Source of the DNA: Vitis vinifera | Taxonomy: Eukaryota > Streptophyta > Magnoliopsida > Vitales > Vitaceae | Length of the DNA stretch: 64,000 bases | Assembly: GCF_030704535.1 (NCBI RefSeq) | Contig: NC_081818.1 | Coordinates: 25,893,001 to 25,957,000, forward strand | Direction of reading: 5' to 3' | Shown here: positions 43,801 through 54,230 of the stretch, piece after piece | Layout: every line of letters begins with the position of its first letter | How positions within the stretch are numbered: position 1 is the stretch's first letter | Notes under the pieces: generated by a model | Database searches by the model: none | Seen by the model: only the letters and a program-made list of their open reading frames with translations | Told to the model about the DNA's origin: nothing | Program-made: the position numbers and the translations under genes

Positions 43801-44727
43801 TGAACAAAAACACGAATCAAAGCTTGTGGTCCCAAATAATGGGACAATTCTGGGCTAAATTTGTGTATATTAATTTGGGGGATTGGTGAAACCCCTACAT
43901 AAGAAAATCTTTTCAAAAATTATTTTTGTTGCCATTTTTGTCACTTGTTGAAATTATGTCTATCTTTTTTTAGGAATTGTATACAGGATGAGTGTGATAA
44001 TTAATGTTTTCATATACTTTGATAATTTTTGTTATGCTAATTAGATAACAAGCATGCTAGGGTTTCTTTATTTTATTATTATCTAATCCCTCATGTCTTA
44101 TGGAAGCGCATTGTAAGTTATCTATGCTATCCAGGTACGCCTCCCCCTATCACCTACTTTCTAAATTTTGTAAATAATCATGTCACTGTGAAGTATGTAT
44201 ATGTTTGATAATCCTTAGGTGTTTAGATGTATGCTTGATTCACTATGATTAAATACATGTTGTGTGTTATACTTCTATACTAACTCTGATGTTTTATGAT
44301 AGCGCTTGAGAGGCAGTCCAGGTACGCACCCTAACTCTCCTTTATTGTGATTTGATCTTGTTTAACATGCAAATTTTTGTTTGAAATCACCTAGCCTACT
44401 TAGGTATCCATAATTAACCGATTAATTGTCATATTCCCCTTAACTTAGTCAGTAGAGACCTCTTTAGGGCTTAGAGGGGTGCTACCTCTTAGAGATACCT
44501 TCCCAATAAGTAACCTGATCCCCGGACCAAGACTTGGGTTTTCAAAGACACGTTTTTCCAAAAATTATGGAGTCATTTTTTTTAGGGTTTTATTTCTTGT
44601 TTTATTTTCCCTTCAAAAATAAAAATAAAATAAGTGGCGACTCCAACTTTTTTAAAATTAATTTTTCACAATAAAAAGCGAGTCTCGCCGATCGAGTGGG
44701 GACGCACGTGAAAAATGCGGGTCCACA
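40870..44727 (+). mobile_element. LTR-type element with TGTAGACCC / GGGTCCACA ends and internal satellite
   Basis: Starts TGTAGACCCTCAATTTTGTCC and ends TGCGGGTCCACA. The 5-bp target duplication TCTAT is at 40865-40869 and 44728-44732. The last ~300 bases carry the family block (GAGGGGTGCTACC, CCTTCCCAATAAGTAACCTG, AAGTGGCGACTCC, CGAGTGGGGACGC). There is no gag or pol. The middle is a ~103-bp tandem array. A TATATATAGG TATA-like site lies near 41554. Its size (3.86 kb) and gene-free content suggest a solo LTR of a long-LTR retrotransposon. A related empty flank exists near 56550. Confidence 0.8.
41770..43310. repeat. ~103-bp tandem array (about 15 units)
   Basis: The phase marker AATAAAGTTTGTATTTTTAA or a variant recurs at about 41883, 41985, 42088, 42190, 42292, 42396, 42496, 42600, 42703 and 42804, a spacing of 100-104 bases; later units are more diverged. 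Each unit contains CAATTAGTTTGATT and TTTAGTTTAAAT. In the first half two unit types alternate (AATCCC/CATATCG versus AATCTC/TTTATG), a dimeric period of about 205 bases. Confidence 0.88.
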
Positions 44728-44732
44728 TCTAT

Positions 44733-46207
44733 TACACCATTTTCATAGAAACATCCCCACCATATTGTGTTGGAAAATGGTTGGTAGATTGTTAGAGCAA
44801 TAATTAGGTTGATAATTTTATTTCAAAAATCATCAATCCGGATATGCTTAATTTCCATTGAGACTTGACATGTAGCCTGTAGCCTCAAGAGGTGCTTGAA
44901 GGCTCAGGTGAGTATATTTGGAAAGCACTAAGGAAAGAAGATATAGGTTTTGGAGAGTAAGTCCTTAGGGTAAAATTGTCATATAAATCCATGTATCTTA
45001 TTCTCATACAGTGAATTAATAGATTTGAGGTCTTAGATCCCATGGTTTTTTATCTCCACAATTAGTGTGAGGGTTTTCCACATAAAAAAATCTTATGTGA
45101 TTGTGTTTGTGTTGAATATTCATGTTATTTCATAAGATTAAGTTGATCTAAAATGGGTTAAATTCATCTCTTAGATCTTAATTTGAGTTAAGTTTTACAA
45201 CTCTTATATTGTAATATTTAAAAATCACTCATTCCGCCCTCCCCTATTGCCCCTTTGTGGGTGTTACCCTACTAGACATAAGGTTTTTCATAAGTCGTCT
45301 AATTTGAAGTATGATTTTAACCATAAATTTATCTTATTACTTTTTATTCTAAAAAATATTTCAAGTTAATATTTTACAAGCCATTTATTTAATAAAAAAA
45401 ATGTTTCACATGAGGAAAAATTGAAACATAGGAAAGGCAAGATGCTTCATTGTTCTTGTGTTGATGGGATAAATGATCAGGCAATCTGTCCACCAATGAG
45501 TACATGATATTTATTGGGAAGCATCACAAATTCCTAATTAATATAGATTCTTTGTTATAAAGAATAAGAATATTTCTTATATTCATATGTCATTGTAATA
45601 TTATATTTTCTTATAAAATAAGAAAAGGTATTAAGTTTACAAATATTCTAGGTTATAAGGGAAAAAAGTTATGAAATAAAGATGGACTTATAAAGAATAT
45701 ATATATATATATATAATGGATAGAGATATGAAGAAAAATGAGAGATACACAATGGAATGAAAGAACTCATGGTTAAAGGTATCTGATATAAGGAGTTGAA
45801 TGATTTTCTCTCATCTATGAATGTAGGTATGTTTCGTCAAATCATGTTAAAATCTTATGACATTGTAAATATTTATTTTATATATTATTAAAATTAAAAT
45901 TTTAAAAATAAAAATAATAAATTCTACCCAAATGATTCAATTGATTCAATGAATAATGAATATTCCTGTTCAATGTGTAATAAAATATTAAATATTAAAA
46001 ATAAAAATTTAATATTAAATATTAAAATTTTAATATTCAATTGGAACTTTGCAAATTACAACAATGCAACTCATTGTGGGAGACTGGAGAGTTGTCGATG
46101 GCGTCAATGTCCTCATCGACCGCCGGTGTTAGCTCTAGCGATGCTACAGTTGGAGGTTGGAGAATGGAAGCTGGATGGAGAGCAACATCAGCAAGGGGTA
46201 GCGATGG
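44733..46207. other. intergenic spacer with a third copy of RLP-flank sequence
   Basis: No gene is supported. About 45470-45840 resembles 13130-13470 and 39770-40130 (tandem landmarks: AAATTCCT, TATTCTAGGTTATAAGG, GATAGAGATATGA), suggesting another old RLP duplication whose gene has been lost. A short (TA)n tract is at about 45697-45714. The short frame at 45949-46215 is not credible. Confidence 0.5.
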
Positions 46208-46212
46208 CAAGG

Positions 46213-47917
46213 TGATGCGACTCATGGTAGCTTAGCTTTAAAGGCGTATCAACAAAATTTATACCTTGAATACTATTACTAAAGTAGCCAAGCTACTATA
46301 GCATAGTGGTTCTAGGATCGTTCACTGGGAAGGGTTTTCGCAAACACAAGTGATATTCAAGTTAGGAAAATAGGTGATTTTCTTATGGATGTTAGCTTTA
46401 AAAGAAGATGTAAATGTTTTAGAAAGATTTAAACTAATCTAAGCTAACATTAAAGACTAAAATGAAAGGGTGTAAAAACAAGTTTCTCAAAGATAGGATA
46501 GCTATGCTCTGGCTCTTATGCAAATTGGAAATCTCAGGATAGGCTCCTCGCGTTGGGGTTGCAACTATGGTGATGCTTGCTTCCCGAACCGGTATGGATT
46601 TAGCAAATCACGTTTTAATCCTTTAAAATGGCAAAACAGATGGTAGTGAATTTCATCAATGGTTATTCACCTTAGACTTCCTTTGAATGGCTCGTAAGAG
46701 ATAACTAATGGTCTAAAGCCAAAAGCTTACCAAATATTGGCAACTCAAAGTCATTCCAGGTGATAAACTCACCTTTCAATGGCCATTGAAATTGGTTCTA
46801 ACGGATTAATACAAAACTTGGAATTGAAAACCTCACCTTCCAATAGCTCGTAGGAGATAACTAATGGATAGAAATCCAAAAGCTTATCAAGTATTGGCCG
46901 TTGGAAGTTGTCCAAAGGAAATAAAAACCAAACTTTGCATTAATGAACCTTTAATGAAAAACGACTACCTTACCTTCCGGGTGTGAGAAATTTCCATGGG
47001 ATTGCATCCAAGTCATCACATAACATCCATACTTTGAGAAACTAAAAGTTTTAGCCAATCATCCTCTGAGGAAAAGCCCTTAGAGGCTGTTTGGCTACCA
47101 AGAAAATAAAATAGTGAAGAGAAAAGAGAAAACGAGAGAGTGTAAAACGTAATATGTATTATATATCTATATGTCAATATATCAATATTTGTTACAACGG
47201 ATGCAAGGGGATATAAATAGAGAAGTTTTTCCAACCTTCCTAGCTAAGAAATCTTATGATTGGTGGATTACAAGGAGAAGAATGGAAATTAATACAAAAA
47301 TATCCAAAAGAAAAGATCTCGTGTGGAGTCGGCAGAAACAGGGGAAAATTCGCACCACGCAAGGGGTGTGCGAAATTTTCGCACACCTGAAGAAGGTGTG
47401 CGAACTTCGCACACCATTCGCACAGCTAAAGGGGGGTGTGCGAAATTCTCGCACACCTGGAGCAGTTGTCTTCCGAAGGCCATATCTTCCTCGTTTCAGA
47501 TCCAAATCATACACGGTTTGAAGCGTTAGATTCTTGACTTCCTGAGCTTTGAAATGGTATATAGCATGTAGCAAATGGACTTCGGGAAGTGCTCCAAAAG
47601 TGCCAAAGAAGACTGCAGCTGCTGTCCTCTGTTTTCCTCCTTGCTTCTCTTTGCTTTTCTTTGCTTTTCTCCTTTGTTGGCTTGCTTTGGTGTAGCTAAA
47701 AGCTTGCTTTAACTTGTCCAAGTAGCTCCTCCATCATTTGGCATGCTTGAATTGATTCATAAGCTGATATAAACATGTAAACTTGCCACAAAATGGTTAA
47801 AACCAATTACTAAGGACCTTAATGAATTAATTGGGTTAAATGAATATGATTACTACTCAAAGGTGCTTAAAACCATTATAATTAGGTCTACAAAATAGCA
47901 CTTTTTGGTAGTAATCA
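46213..47917 (-). mobile_element. solo LTR related to the Athila-like LTR
   Basis: On the reverse strand it starts TGATTACTACCAAAAAGTGC (47917) and ends GAGTCGCATCA (46213). The 5-bp target duplication CAAGG is at 46208-46212 and 47918-47922. It is collinear with the LTR at 22544-24549: GGTTTTCxCxAxxC end block near 46330, TAGTTATCTCTTACGAGC-type blocks, a TATATCCC TATA-like site near 47210 and the GTGATTACTAC start. There is no internal region or second LTR, so it arose by LTR-LTR recombination. It carries its own set of GGTGTGCGAA...TTCGCACACC hairpins (47365-47457). Confidence 0.88.
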
Positions 47918-47922
47918 CAAGG

Positions 47923-48541
47923 CAGGAGATTAAGGCTGCTAGGAGAATAAGGAGTTTTATACTGAACCAAAACAATGTTGTTTCAATGCCAAATGCATCA
48001 AAACGATGTCGTTTTGATGAAGAAAAAAATTAGTTTTTGAACTGTTCGGTTCACTGATCTGACCGCCAGTTCAAACAGTTGAAAGTTGATCTTATCTAGT
48101 TTTTAAAACCATACTTTTTCTTTCCCCTCTACTTTTTTTTTTTTCTTTCCCTTACATTTTTATTCACATTTTTCAAGAATCAAACATAAACTAAAACATA
48201 ATGGATGACAATTGAAAAGGACGATGTTATGTAAGTCATCTAATTTGAAATGTGATTTTAACCATGAATTTATCTTATTGATTTTTATTTTAAAAGATTT
48301 TTCAAATATTTACCCATCGATTTATAAAAGTTTGGATAAATTTAAAGTTAGAGAATAGAGTAACAGTACTAAAACATAGAGAGTTTACATAAATACTCCT
48401 ATTTCCAAATAGAAACCTTAAAAACCGACAATCCCCCAACAGATGATAGGTCAAACTTCAGATTTTACTAAACCTCTTGGTCTTGTCCAACAAATCAGAT
48501 TTAGTAGCTCACCACCTGAAAAACAAATACACAATACTCCA
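47923..48541. other. spacer
   Basis: AT-rich with a few pyrimidine tracts. About 48200-48330 repeats sequence seen near 45290-45370 (GTCATCTAATTTGAAATGTGA). No gene. Confidence 0.5.
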
Positions 48542-49866
48542 TGTCACGCCCCAAAACCCATTCCAAGGGCATGATGGTCATTTTACACCTCAAATCCAAA
48601 GGCTCAAAGTGAAAACAATACAAACATTTGTATTGTAATTGAAAATTTACTAATTACCAAATTCATGTCCAAAGTAGTAGGATAAAATTCTAAAATTTTC
48701 AAATATCAACTTTAAAAATAAAAAAAAATTAACACATCAACCAAAGTGTTATTATGCAAATATCTCCAAATTCAAATAATTTAAACGGGAATTAAATTTT
48801 AACATTTAAACAATGTCCAAAATAAAGTTTGAACTAAAATCCTAACAAAGAAAAATTTCCTAGCCTAGCAATCACTCCTCATCCGACCTGAAAGTACCTG
48901 AAAAATTATCAACGAAGGAGCATGAGCTTAAAGCTCAATAAGAAACATCAATGTAGTTTCATGGATTAAACATTTTCAATCATACTTGCAAATAGGAGAT
49001 ATAACATATACTTATTTTCATAAAAACTTTTGAGTTCAAAATATTAATACATTCAAACTTTTCAATAAAAATTTCTCATCTCCAATTCAAAACAATTTCT
49101 CATCAAAACCAAATCGAATACATTCAAAATATTTTTACTCTAGTTATCGTATGACAAATGATGCCCAATCAGGTGGGACTTCACAATTAAGTAACTAATT
49201 TCAAATTTGTTCAACTTAAGGTGAATAAAACCAAATGTCAACAATTATAATCCGTTGACTAGGGTCTTAAGGTCGATTATTATAACCCGTTGACTAGGGT
49301 CATATAATTCAGAGTCAAACACATTATTTCATTAATTCACACTTACAAAACAAAATATCATATCTCCTTAATTTTTTTCACTTTTCAAAAATAAATAAAG
49401 AAAATTCTCAAAAAAATATTTTTCATACAAAACACATATTTGATCCATGAGAAAGATAAAAATAATATTTTTACACATTTCAAATTACAATATAAAAAGA
49501 AAATAATTTTTATAAAAATTTGCATTAATTTCCCTTACCTTGATAAAGCACTCAAAATCTTGAAGTATTTAACTCTGAAGAATTTCCTCGTCATCTAACA
49601 TAATATCAAGCACCACATTTATTATTGATTATTTATCTAAAGATATAAATTTAACAATTCTAAAAATATTTTATTTAGTTTTAGTAATTCTAATTAATTT
49701 CCTATATTAATATTATTATCATTAATATTATTTTAAACTTCCTAATCAATAATAAATTAATTTAGTGAGTTTCCAAATTTTTATAAAAATTCATATTCTT
49801 TTCTAATTTTACCCTAACTATATATTTTTTTATATGCTTAAATTAAATTAAAACTTACACCAAAAC

Positions 49867-49897
<31 letters not shown>

Positions 49898-50488
49898 CTA
49901 ATACTTCCACTTTTTAGCGGTTGATTTTTATTTTTTATTCTTTATTTATTTATTTATTATGTCGCCCCAACATAGTGCCTCAAATCCAAAATCTAGAACA
50001 TGCAATTCTTCTTATTATTATTTTCCAACCCCTTAAGCCACATATAATCATATATTTATTTACTCATTTAATTTTTAAAATTTCATTGTTTAGATCCATT
50101 CATCTAAAAAAAAAACAAATTTGAATTTCCCTATATTTATAATTTCAATATTTTGATCTTAAAATAAATTAAATAAACTAACCTTAATCTAAATTAAAAT
50201 TTTCTAAAGAATATCTAATGTGTTCAAAATTAACTAACGAATATAATATATTAATCTAGGGTTAGAATCTTACTTAGAAAAATCTGAACTTCAAACTCTA
50301 GACTTGTAAACCTTTAGCCCTATGGTCTCCAATTTTCTAATTTTTCGTGAATAGAGTTTTCCAAATAAAGAAGATAAGAAAAAAATATAATTTATACCTA
50401 TGATTTTTAATTGCAAAAGGACTCTTTTACCTTTAATGAGCTTAATTAATTATTTATTTTGCCCCTAAAGTTTATTTTGGGTGTTATA
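48542..50488 (+). mobile_element. second TGTCACGCC LTR-type element
   Basis: Starts TGTCACGCCCCAAAACCCA and ends TTGGGTGTTATA, the diverged counterpart of GGGCGTTACA. It is collinear over about 1.95 kb with the outer element at 22101-32532 minus its nested insertion, including GTACCTGAAAA, GGTGGGACTT, AACCCGTTGACTAGGG and AATTTCCCTTACCT. A clear 5-bp target duplication is not seen, and the altered terminus suggests age. An (ATT)n microsatellite lies at about 49867-49894. There is no coding sequence. Its right end is only 85 bases from the stop codon of the reverse-strand RLP. Confidence 0.78.
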
Positions 50489-50573
50489 GATATGATCAGG
50501 GTTAAGCATGAAGCAAATCACTGATACATACAAACAGTTATTTTGGCTTGAAAGCTTGTGGATTGATACCTGT

Positions 50574-53500
50574 TCAAGTTCCATGTTGTCTTCTTTCCCA
50601 TTTGCATTTCTTTTGCAGACGTGTGATAACCACCATCACTCTATCTTTCATCTCATCCAGGAACCGGAAGTAGGCTCGCCTCCAAGACCTATTTATTATC
50701 AAAGGGCCAAAAACTCCCCAAAATCCCACCACAAATCCAGGCCCCATGCTGACGTAGAACCACTTCATTTCAAACTCATCTTCATGTTCATCATCATGGT
50801 CTTCATTATCCACCCCGGAAGTAGTAGCTTCATCATCGCCTGGGCACTTCATTGGCAGAGGCTCCCCGCAGAGTACAAGGTTATTCTTGTATATGGATGG
50901 GTCATTGAAGGTTTGGAACTGGTTGCTTGTTGGAATTTTACCAGATAGTTTGTTGTATGATAGGTTCAAGTGATTCAAGGAAGTCAGAGAAACCATGCTT
51001 GGTGGAATCGGGCCAGAGAGCTGGTTTCTTGAGAGGTCCAGAGTTTCTAATTGACTTAAGCTCCCAATGTCCTCTGGTATATTTCCTGTCAAATGGTTTA
51101 TGGACAAGTTCAGGGTGCCTAGTCTTGAAAGATTTCTTAGTTCAGGCAACTTTCCTGATAAATTATTGTCTGAAAGATCTATGCTATTCACAAGATACAG
51201 AGTATTCTGATATATGAGTTCTCTTCCTTTCATCACAACCGACAATTGCCCCTCGTATCGCTCACTGCTAATTTCAGTAGCCATGCCACTCAAATTTCCC
51301 AAACAAGAAGGAATGAATCCAGACAGATTATCATGTGCGAGGTCCAATATATGAAGATGGGAAAGACTGCACACTTGGGAGGGAATGTTTCCATCAAAGA
51401 AGTTTGATCGCAGGCGTAGAATCAACAATGATTGCATCTCTCCTATCCATGATGGAAGGTTCCCCGATAATCTATTGTCGCCAAGGTCAAAACTATCCAT
51501 GATCTTGCAATTCTGCAGTGAAGAAGGAATTTCCCCTGAAAGTTTGTTGCCACTCAGTATCAAGAACATAAGTGAATTCAGGGTGCCCATTGAGCTAGGG
51601 ATCTCACCAGATAAGCTGTTATTTGCCATATCTACAATGTACAAATCTGGTTTATCATTCCAAATCAAAGGAATTTCACCAGACAAATGATTATTTGAGA
51701 GAACCAGACTTGCCAAACCCGTAATCTTACCTATAGACAAGGGAATGGTACCATTTAGAGAGTTCCAAGAGACATCAAAATTGGTCAACCACGGCATGGT
51801 TTTGCCAACATCCAGAGGTATTGGTCCAGAAAATAAATTGTCTCTCAAATACAATGAACTCAGGTTAGAAGAAAAGTGTGGGATAGGACCGTGAAAGCGG
51901 TTGGAGCTCAAATCCACAACAGCATTTTTGGGAAATTTCAATGAATTTGGGACCCTCCCACTCAATTGATTATTGGCAACATCCAGTAGGTTGAGCTGCA
52001 AGTCTAACTTCCAAAACCAATCAGGTATAGTGTCTGAAATCCTTGCATTGTTGAGCACTAATGTCTTCAGCTGGTTTTGGTTTCTCAGCCATGCAGGAAA
52101 TTTGGGACCTAGTTGGCATGTTCTGAGTTCCAGGTAATTGAGTTTAAAAGGAGGAATCCATTTAGAACTCACATTGAAGGCCAAGGTAACGTTTGGAGAT
52201 ACCTTCTTGATTGCCAACTCAGTTAAGTTTGTGAGGTTGGAGAAATGAGACTCGGTTATAACACCAACCCAAGGATTCTCTGAGAGATCCACTGCCACCA
52301 ATGCTGAGAGTTGCCCCACACTCTCTGGAATTATCCCATTCATTTGATTTTCAGAGATGTAGAATTCTTTCAAGGACGACAAATTTCCAATGGAGTTTGG
52401 AATTGACCCCACGAATGAGTTGCTCCACAGACGAAGAAACTTTAAGTTCTTTAGATGTCCCAAAGCATCAGGAAGAAACCCACCCAGTTTATCATTGAAC
52501 CCCAAATCCAGAGACTCTAAGCTACTACCGTTTACACACTCGGACAAGCCATCCATGAATCCAGTAATCTCACCACTAATACTGTTGAAAGAGAGTTTGA
52601 GAGTTCGCAAGTTGCAAAGCTTTCCTAAGTTTCCTGGTAGGTGACCTCCAATAAATAAATTAGAAGACAAATCAATGTATTTAAGGGAAATCAAGAAACC
52701 AAATCCATCGGGAACACTGCCTTGAAGATTGTTGGAGTTGAGATCAAGGTATGCAAGACTACTAAAGTTGAACAACCAGTGAGGTATGGAGGAGTTGAAG
52801 CCATTATTGGAGAGATCGAGCATCGAAAGTGAGGTGACATTACCAAATGGAAGAGAGAGATCAGGAAGGGAAGAAAGCCCACATCCAGGTAAGCGTAGTT
52901 CCAAGAGTGAAGAAAGGGAGCTAACAGCTCGATGCCAATAAGCTGCAGTCTTGCTAAAATCTATATTTCCCAAATTAAGGTGTCTCAGAGAAGAAAGACC
53001 CGATAACCAGTGCAGGTCATTCTCAACTGATTCAAGAGAATATGAGTTGAGATCAAGATAGAGCAGGCTAGAAAGGTTCCCTAGGTGGGGTGGGATAGTT
53101 CCACCGAAGGATGCACCTGAGAGATTGAGATATCTCAACCTCTTGAATGATCCAATGAACTTGGGGATTTTGAGTCCTCCAAAATAGTTCATGCTCAAGT
53201 CCAAGTACCTCAAATATTTCAAATCAAGTAAAGAATGACTTATCTCGCCGCCAAATGCATGAGCTGCTCCATAATAATCCCCAAAAGCACCGGTAGCTTC
53301 ACCGTCGGCATCTGGACTTCTAGCATACTGGTTGCGGAGTTTGAGTTTGATGACTTGAGGTGCCCTCTGGCTGCACACCACACCTCTCCATCTACAGCAA
53401 TCCAGGCCAACCCAAGAAGAGAGCCTGCCGGAAGGATCAGTAAGACCTTGTTTGAAGTCAACAAGGGCTTTTCTCTCAATTTCAGTGCAGCTGACATTGA

Positions 53501-53603
53501 GAACGCCATTGCAGGAACCAAGTTTAACAGTTTCAAGATGGAGAAAAGTGGAGGAGAGGAAAATAAGCAGAAGAAAATGAATGGAGGCATTGATATTAGC
53601 CAT
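50574..53603 (-). CDS. LRR receptor-like protein, EIX1/EIX2 type, intact (1009 aa)
   Basis: A single-exon gene on the reverse strand, more diverged from the other copies than they are from each other. It has a signal peptide (about 1-30), LRRNT with RKALVDFKQGLTDPSGRLSS and DCCRWRGVVC, about 29-30 LRRs, island (about 775-805, ERYEGQLSVVMKGREL), four further LRRs, a Cys cap with LCGEPLPMKC, a His/Asp/Glu-rich acidic stretch (about 927-946), a transmembrane helix (about 948-970, GPGFVVGFWGVFG) and a 39-residue basic tail with YFRF (978-981). It carries ~20 extra residues after the LRRNT (YARSPDADGEATGAFGDYYG) that the paralogues lack. Expected role: plasma-membrane immune receptor signalling with SOBIR1/BAK1; ligand unknown. 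A young Copia insertion lies 262 bases upstream of the start codon. Confidence 0.95.
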   Translation of the reverse strand: MANINASIHFLLLIFLSSTFLHLETVKLGSCNGVLNVSCTEIERKALVDFKQGLTDPSGRLSSWVGLDCCRWRGVVCSQRAPQVIKLKLRNQYARSPDADGEATGAFGDYYGAAHAFGGEISHSLLDLKYLRYLDLSMNYFGGLKIPKFIGSFKRLRYLNLSGASFGGTIPPHLGNLSSLLYLDLNSYSLESVENDLHWLSGLSSLRHLNLGNIDFSKTAAYWHRAVSSLSSLLELRLPGCGLSSLPDLSLPFGNVTSLSMLDLSNNGFNSSIPHWLFNFSSLAYLDLNSNNLQGSVPDGFGFLISLKYIDLSSNLFIGGHLPGNLGKLCNLRTLKLSFNSISGEITGFMDGLSECVNGSSLESLDLGFNDKLGGFLPDALGHLKNLKFLRLWSNSFVGSIPNSIGNLSSLKEFYISENQMNGIIPESVGQLSALVAVDLSENPWVGVITESHFSNLTNLTELAIKKVSPNVTLAFNVSSKWIPPFKLNYLELRTCQLGPKFPAWLRNQNQLKTLVLNNARISDTIPDWFWKLDLQLNLLDVANNQLSGRVPNSLKFPKNAVVDLSSNRFHGPIPHFSSNLSSLYLRDNLFSGPIPLDVGKTMPWLTNFDVSWNSLNGTIPLSIGKITGLASLVLSNNHLSGEIPLIWNDKPDLYIVDMANNSLSGEIPSSMGTLNSLMFLILSGNKLSGEIPSSLQNCKIMDSFDLGDNRLSGNLPSWIGEMQSLLILRLRSNFFDGNIPSQVCSLSHLHILDLAHDNLSGFIPSCLGNLSGMATEISSERYEGQLSVVMKGRELIYQNTLYLVNSIDLSDNNLSGKLPELRNLSRLGTLNLSINHLTGNIPEDIGSLSQLETLDLSRNQLSGPIPPSMVSLTSLNHLNLSYNKLSGKIPTSNQFQTFNDPSIYKNNLVLCGEPLPMKCPGDDEATTSGVDNEDHDDEHEDEFEMKWFYVSMGPGFVVGFWGVFGPLIINRSWRRAYFRFLDEMKDRVMVVITRLQKKCKWERRQHGT

Positions 53604-53859
53604 GTAGGTGGAACTGCAGCAGAAGTTGTATGTATGGAATGCACAAAATACTGATACAAATGCTTTTAATAAGCCAGTTCAGATCATGTGTGGAGGTTTA
53701 GAATAGTAATGACAAAGAAAGTGCTTCTTACAAGATGGAAACTCCACTATCAAAATCATGACTTATCTGGCGTCTTTTTCATTCATTTAATGCTAACCCA
53801 TTTGAGTAGTTTAATATGCTAATATATTTTTTTTTCCAACTTTTTTTTCAAGTCACTGG
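53604..53859 (-). promoter_or_regulatory. upstream region of the reverse-strand RLP
   Basis: Only about 256 bases separate the start codon from the Copia target site. A possible TATA-like TTATTAAAAG is at about 53669-53678. The TATATATAGAGCTT leader shared by the other RLPs is not present, consistent with this gene being the most diverged. Confidence 0.4.
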
Positions 53860-53864
53860 ATAAC

Positions 53865-54152
53865 TGTTGAATTTTGACTTAGTATCTGCTGGAATTTGAA
53901 TTTTGAATATTGCAGCTGGAGTCTTGCACAAAATCTGCAACATCTAGATATTTTCTTATTTTTATTTGGTCAAGATTTGGTTTCTATTTTATAGGAAGTA
54001 GTTGTTCATCATCTAGTAGCTTGATTTTCTGCTATTCTAATGTCATTTTTAGTTACAAGCTCATGTATAAATTCAGCACTCTTCATCAATAAAATGTGTT
54101 CCAGCAGCCCAAAAATACATATTTTGTATAAGTATTTAATCTTATACCAACA
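53865..54152 (+). repeat. 5' LTR of the young Copia
   Basis: 288 bases, TG...CA, identical by eye to 55971-56258. It holds a TGTATAAAT TATA-like box (about 54064-54072) and AATAAAATGTG (about 54090), consistent with U3/R boundaries. Confidence 0.95.
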
Positions 54153-54155
54153 AAG

Positions 54156-54169
54156 TGGTATCAGAGCCA
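54156..54169 (+). other. primer-binding site (tRNA-iMet type)
   Basis: TGGTATCAGAGCCA, the standard plant Copia site, lies three bases after the LTR. Confidence 0.9.
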
Positions 54170-54230
54170 TAGTTATCTTGAGGGGCCAGTGAGGTGAGTG
54201 AACCCAAACACCTTCTAAAATCATTTAGCA

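Noticed and set aside
47254..47721. 155-residue reverse-strand frame
   Set aside because: It lies inside the solo LTR across the TTCGCACACC hairpins and has no family similarity.
52301..53654. Forward-strand open frames over the 50574-53603 gene (for example 53235-53654)
   Set aside because: These are antisense shadows of the intact reverse-strand RLP.
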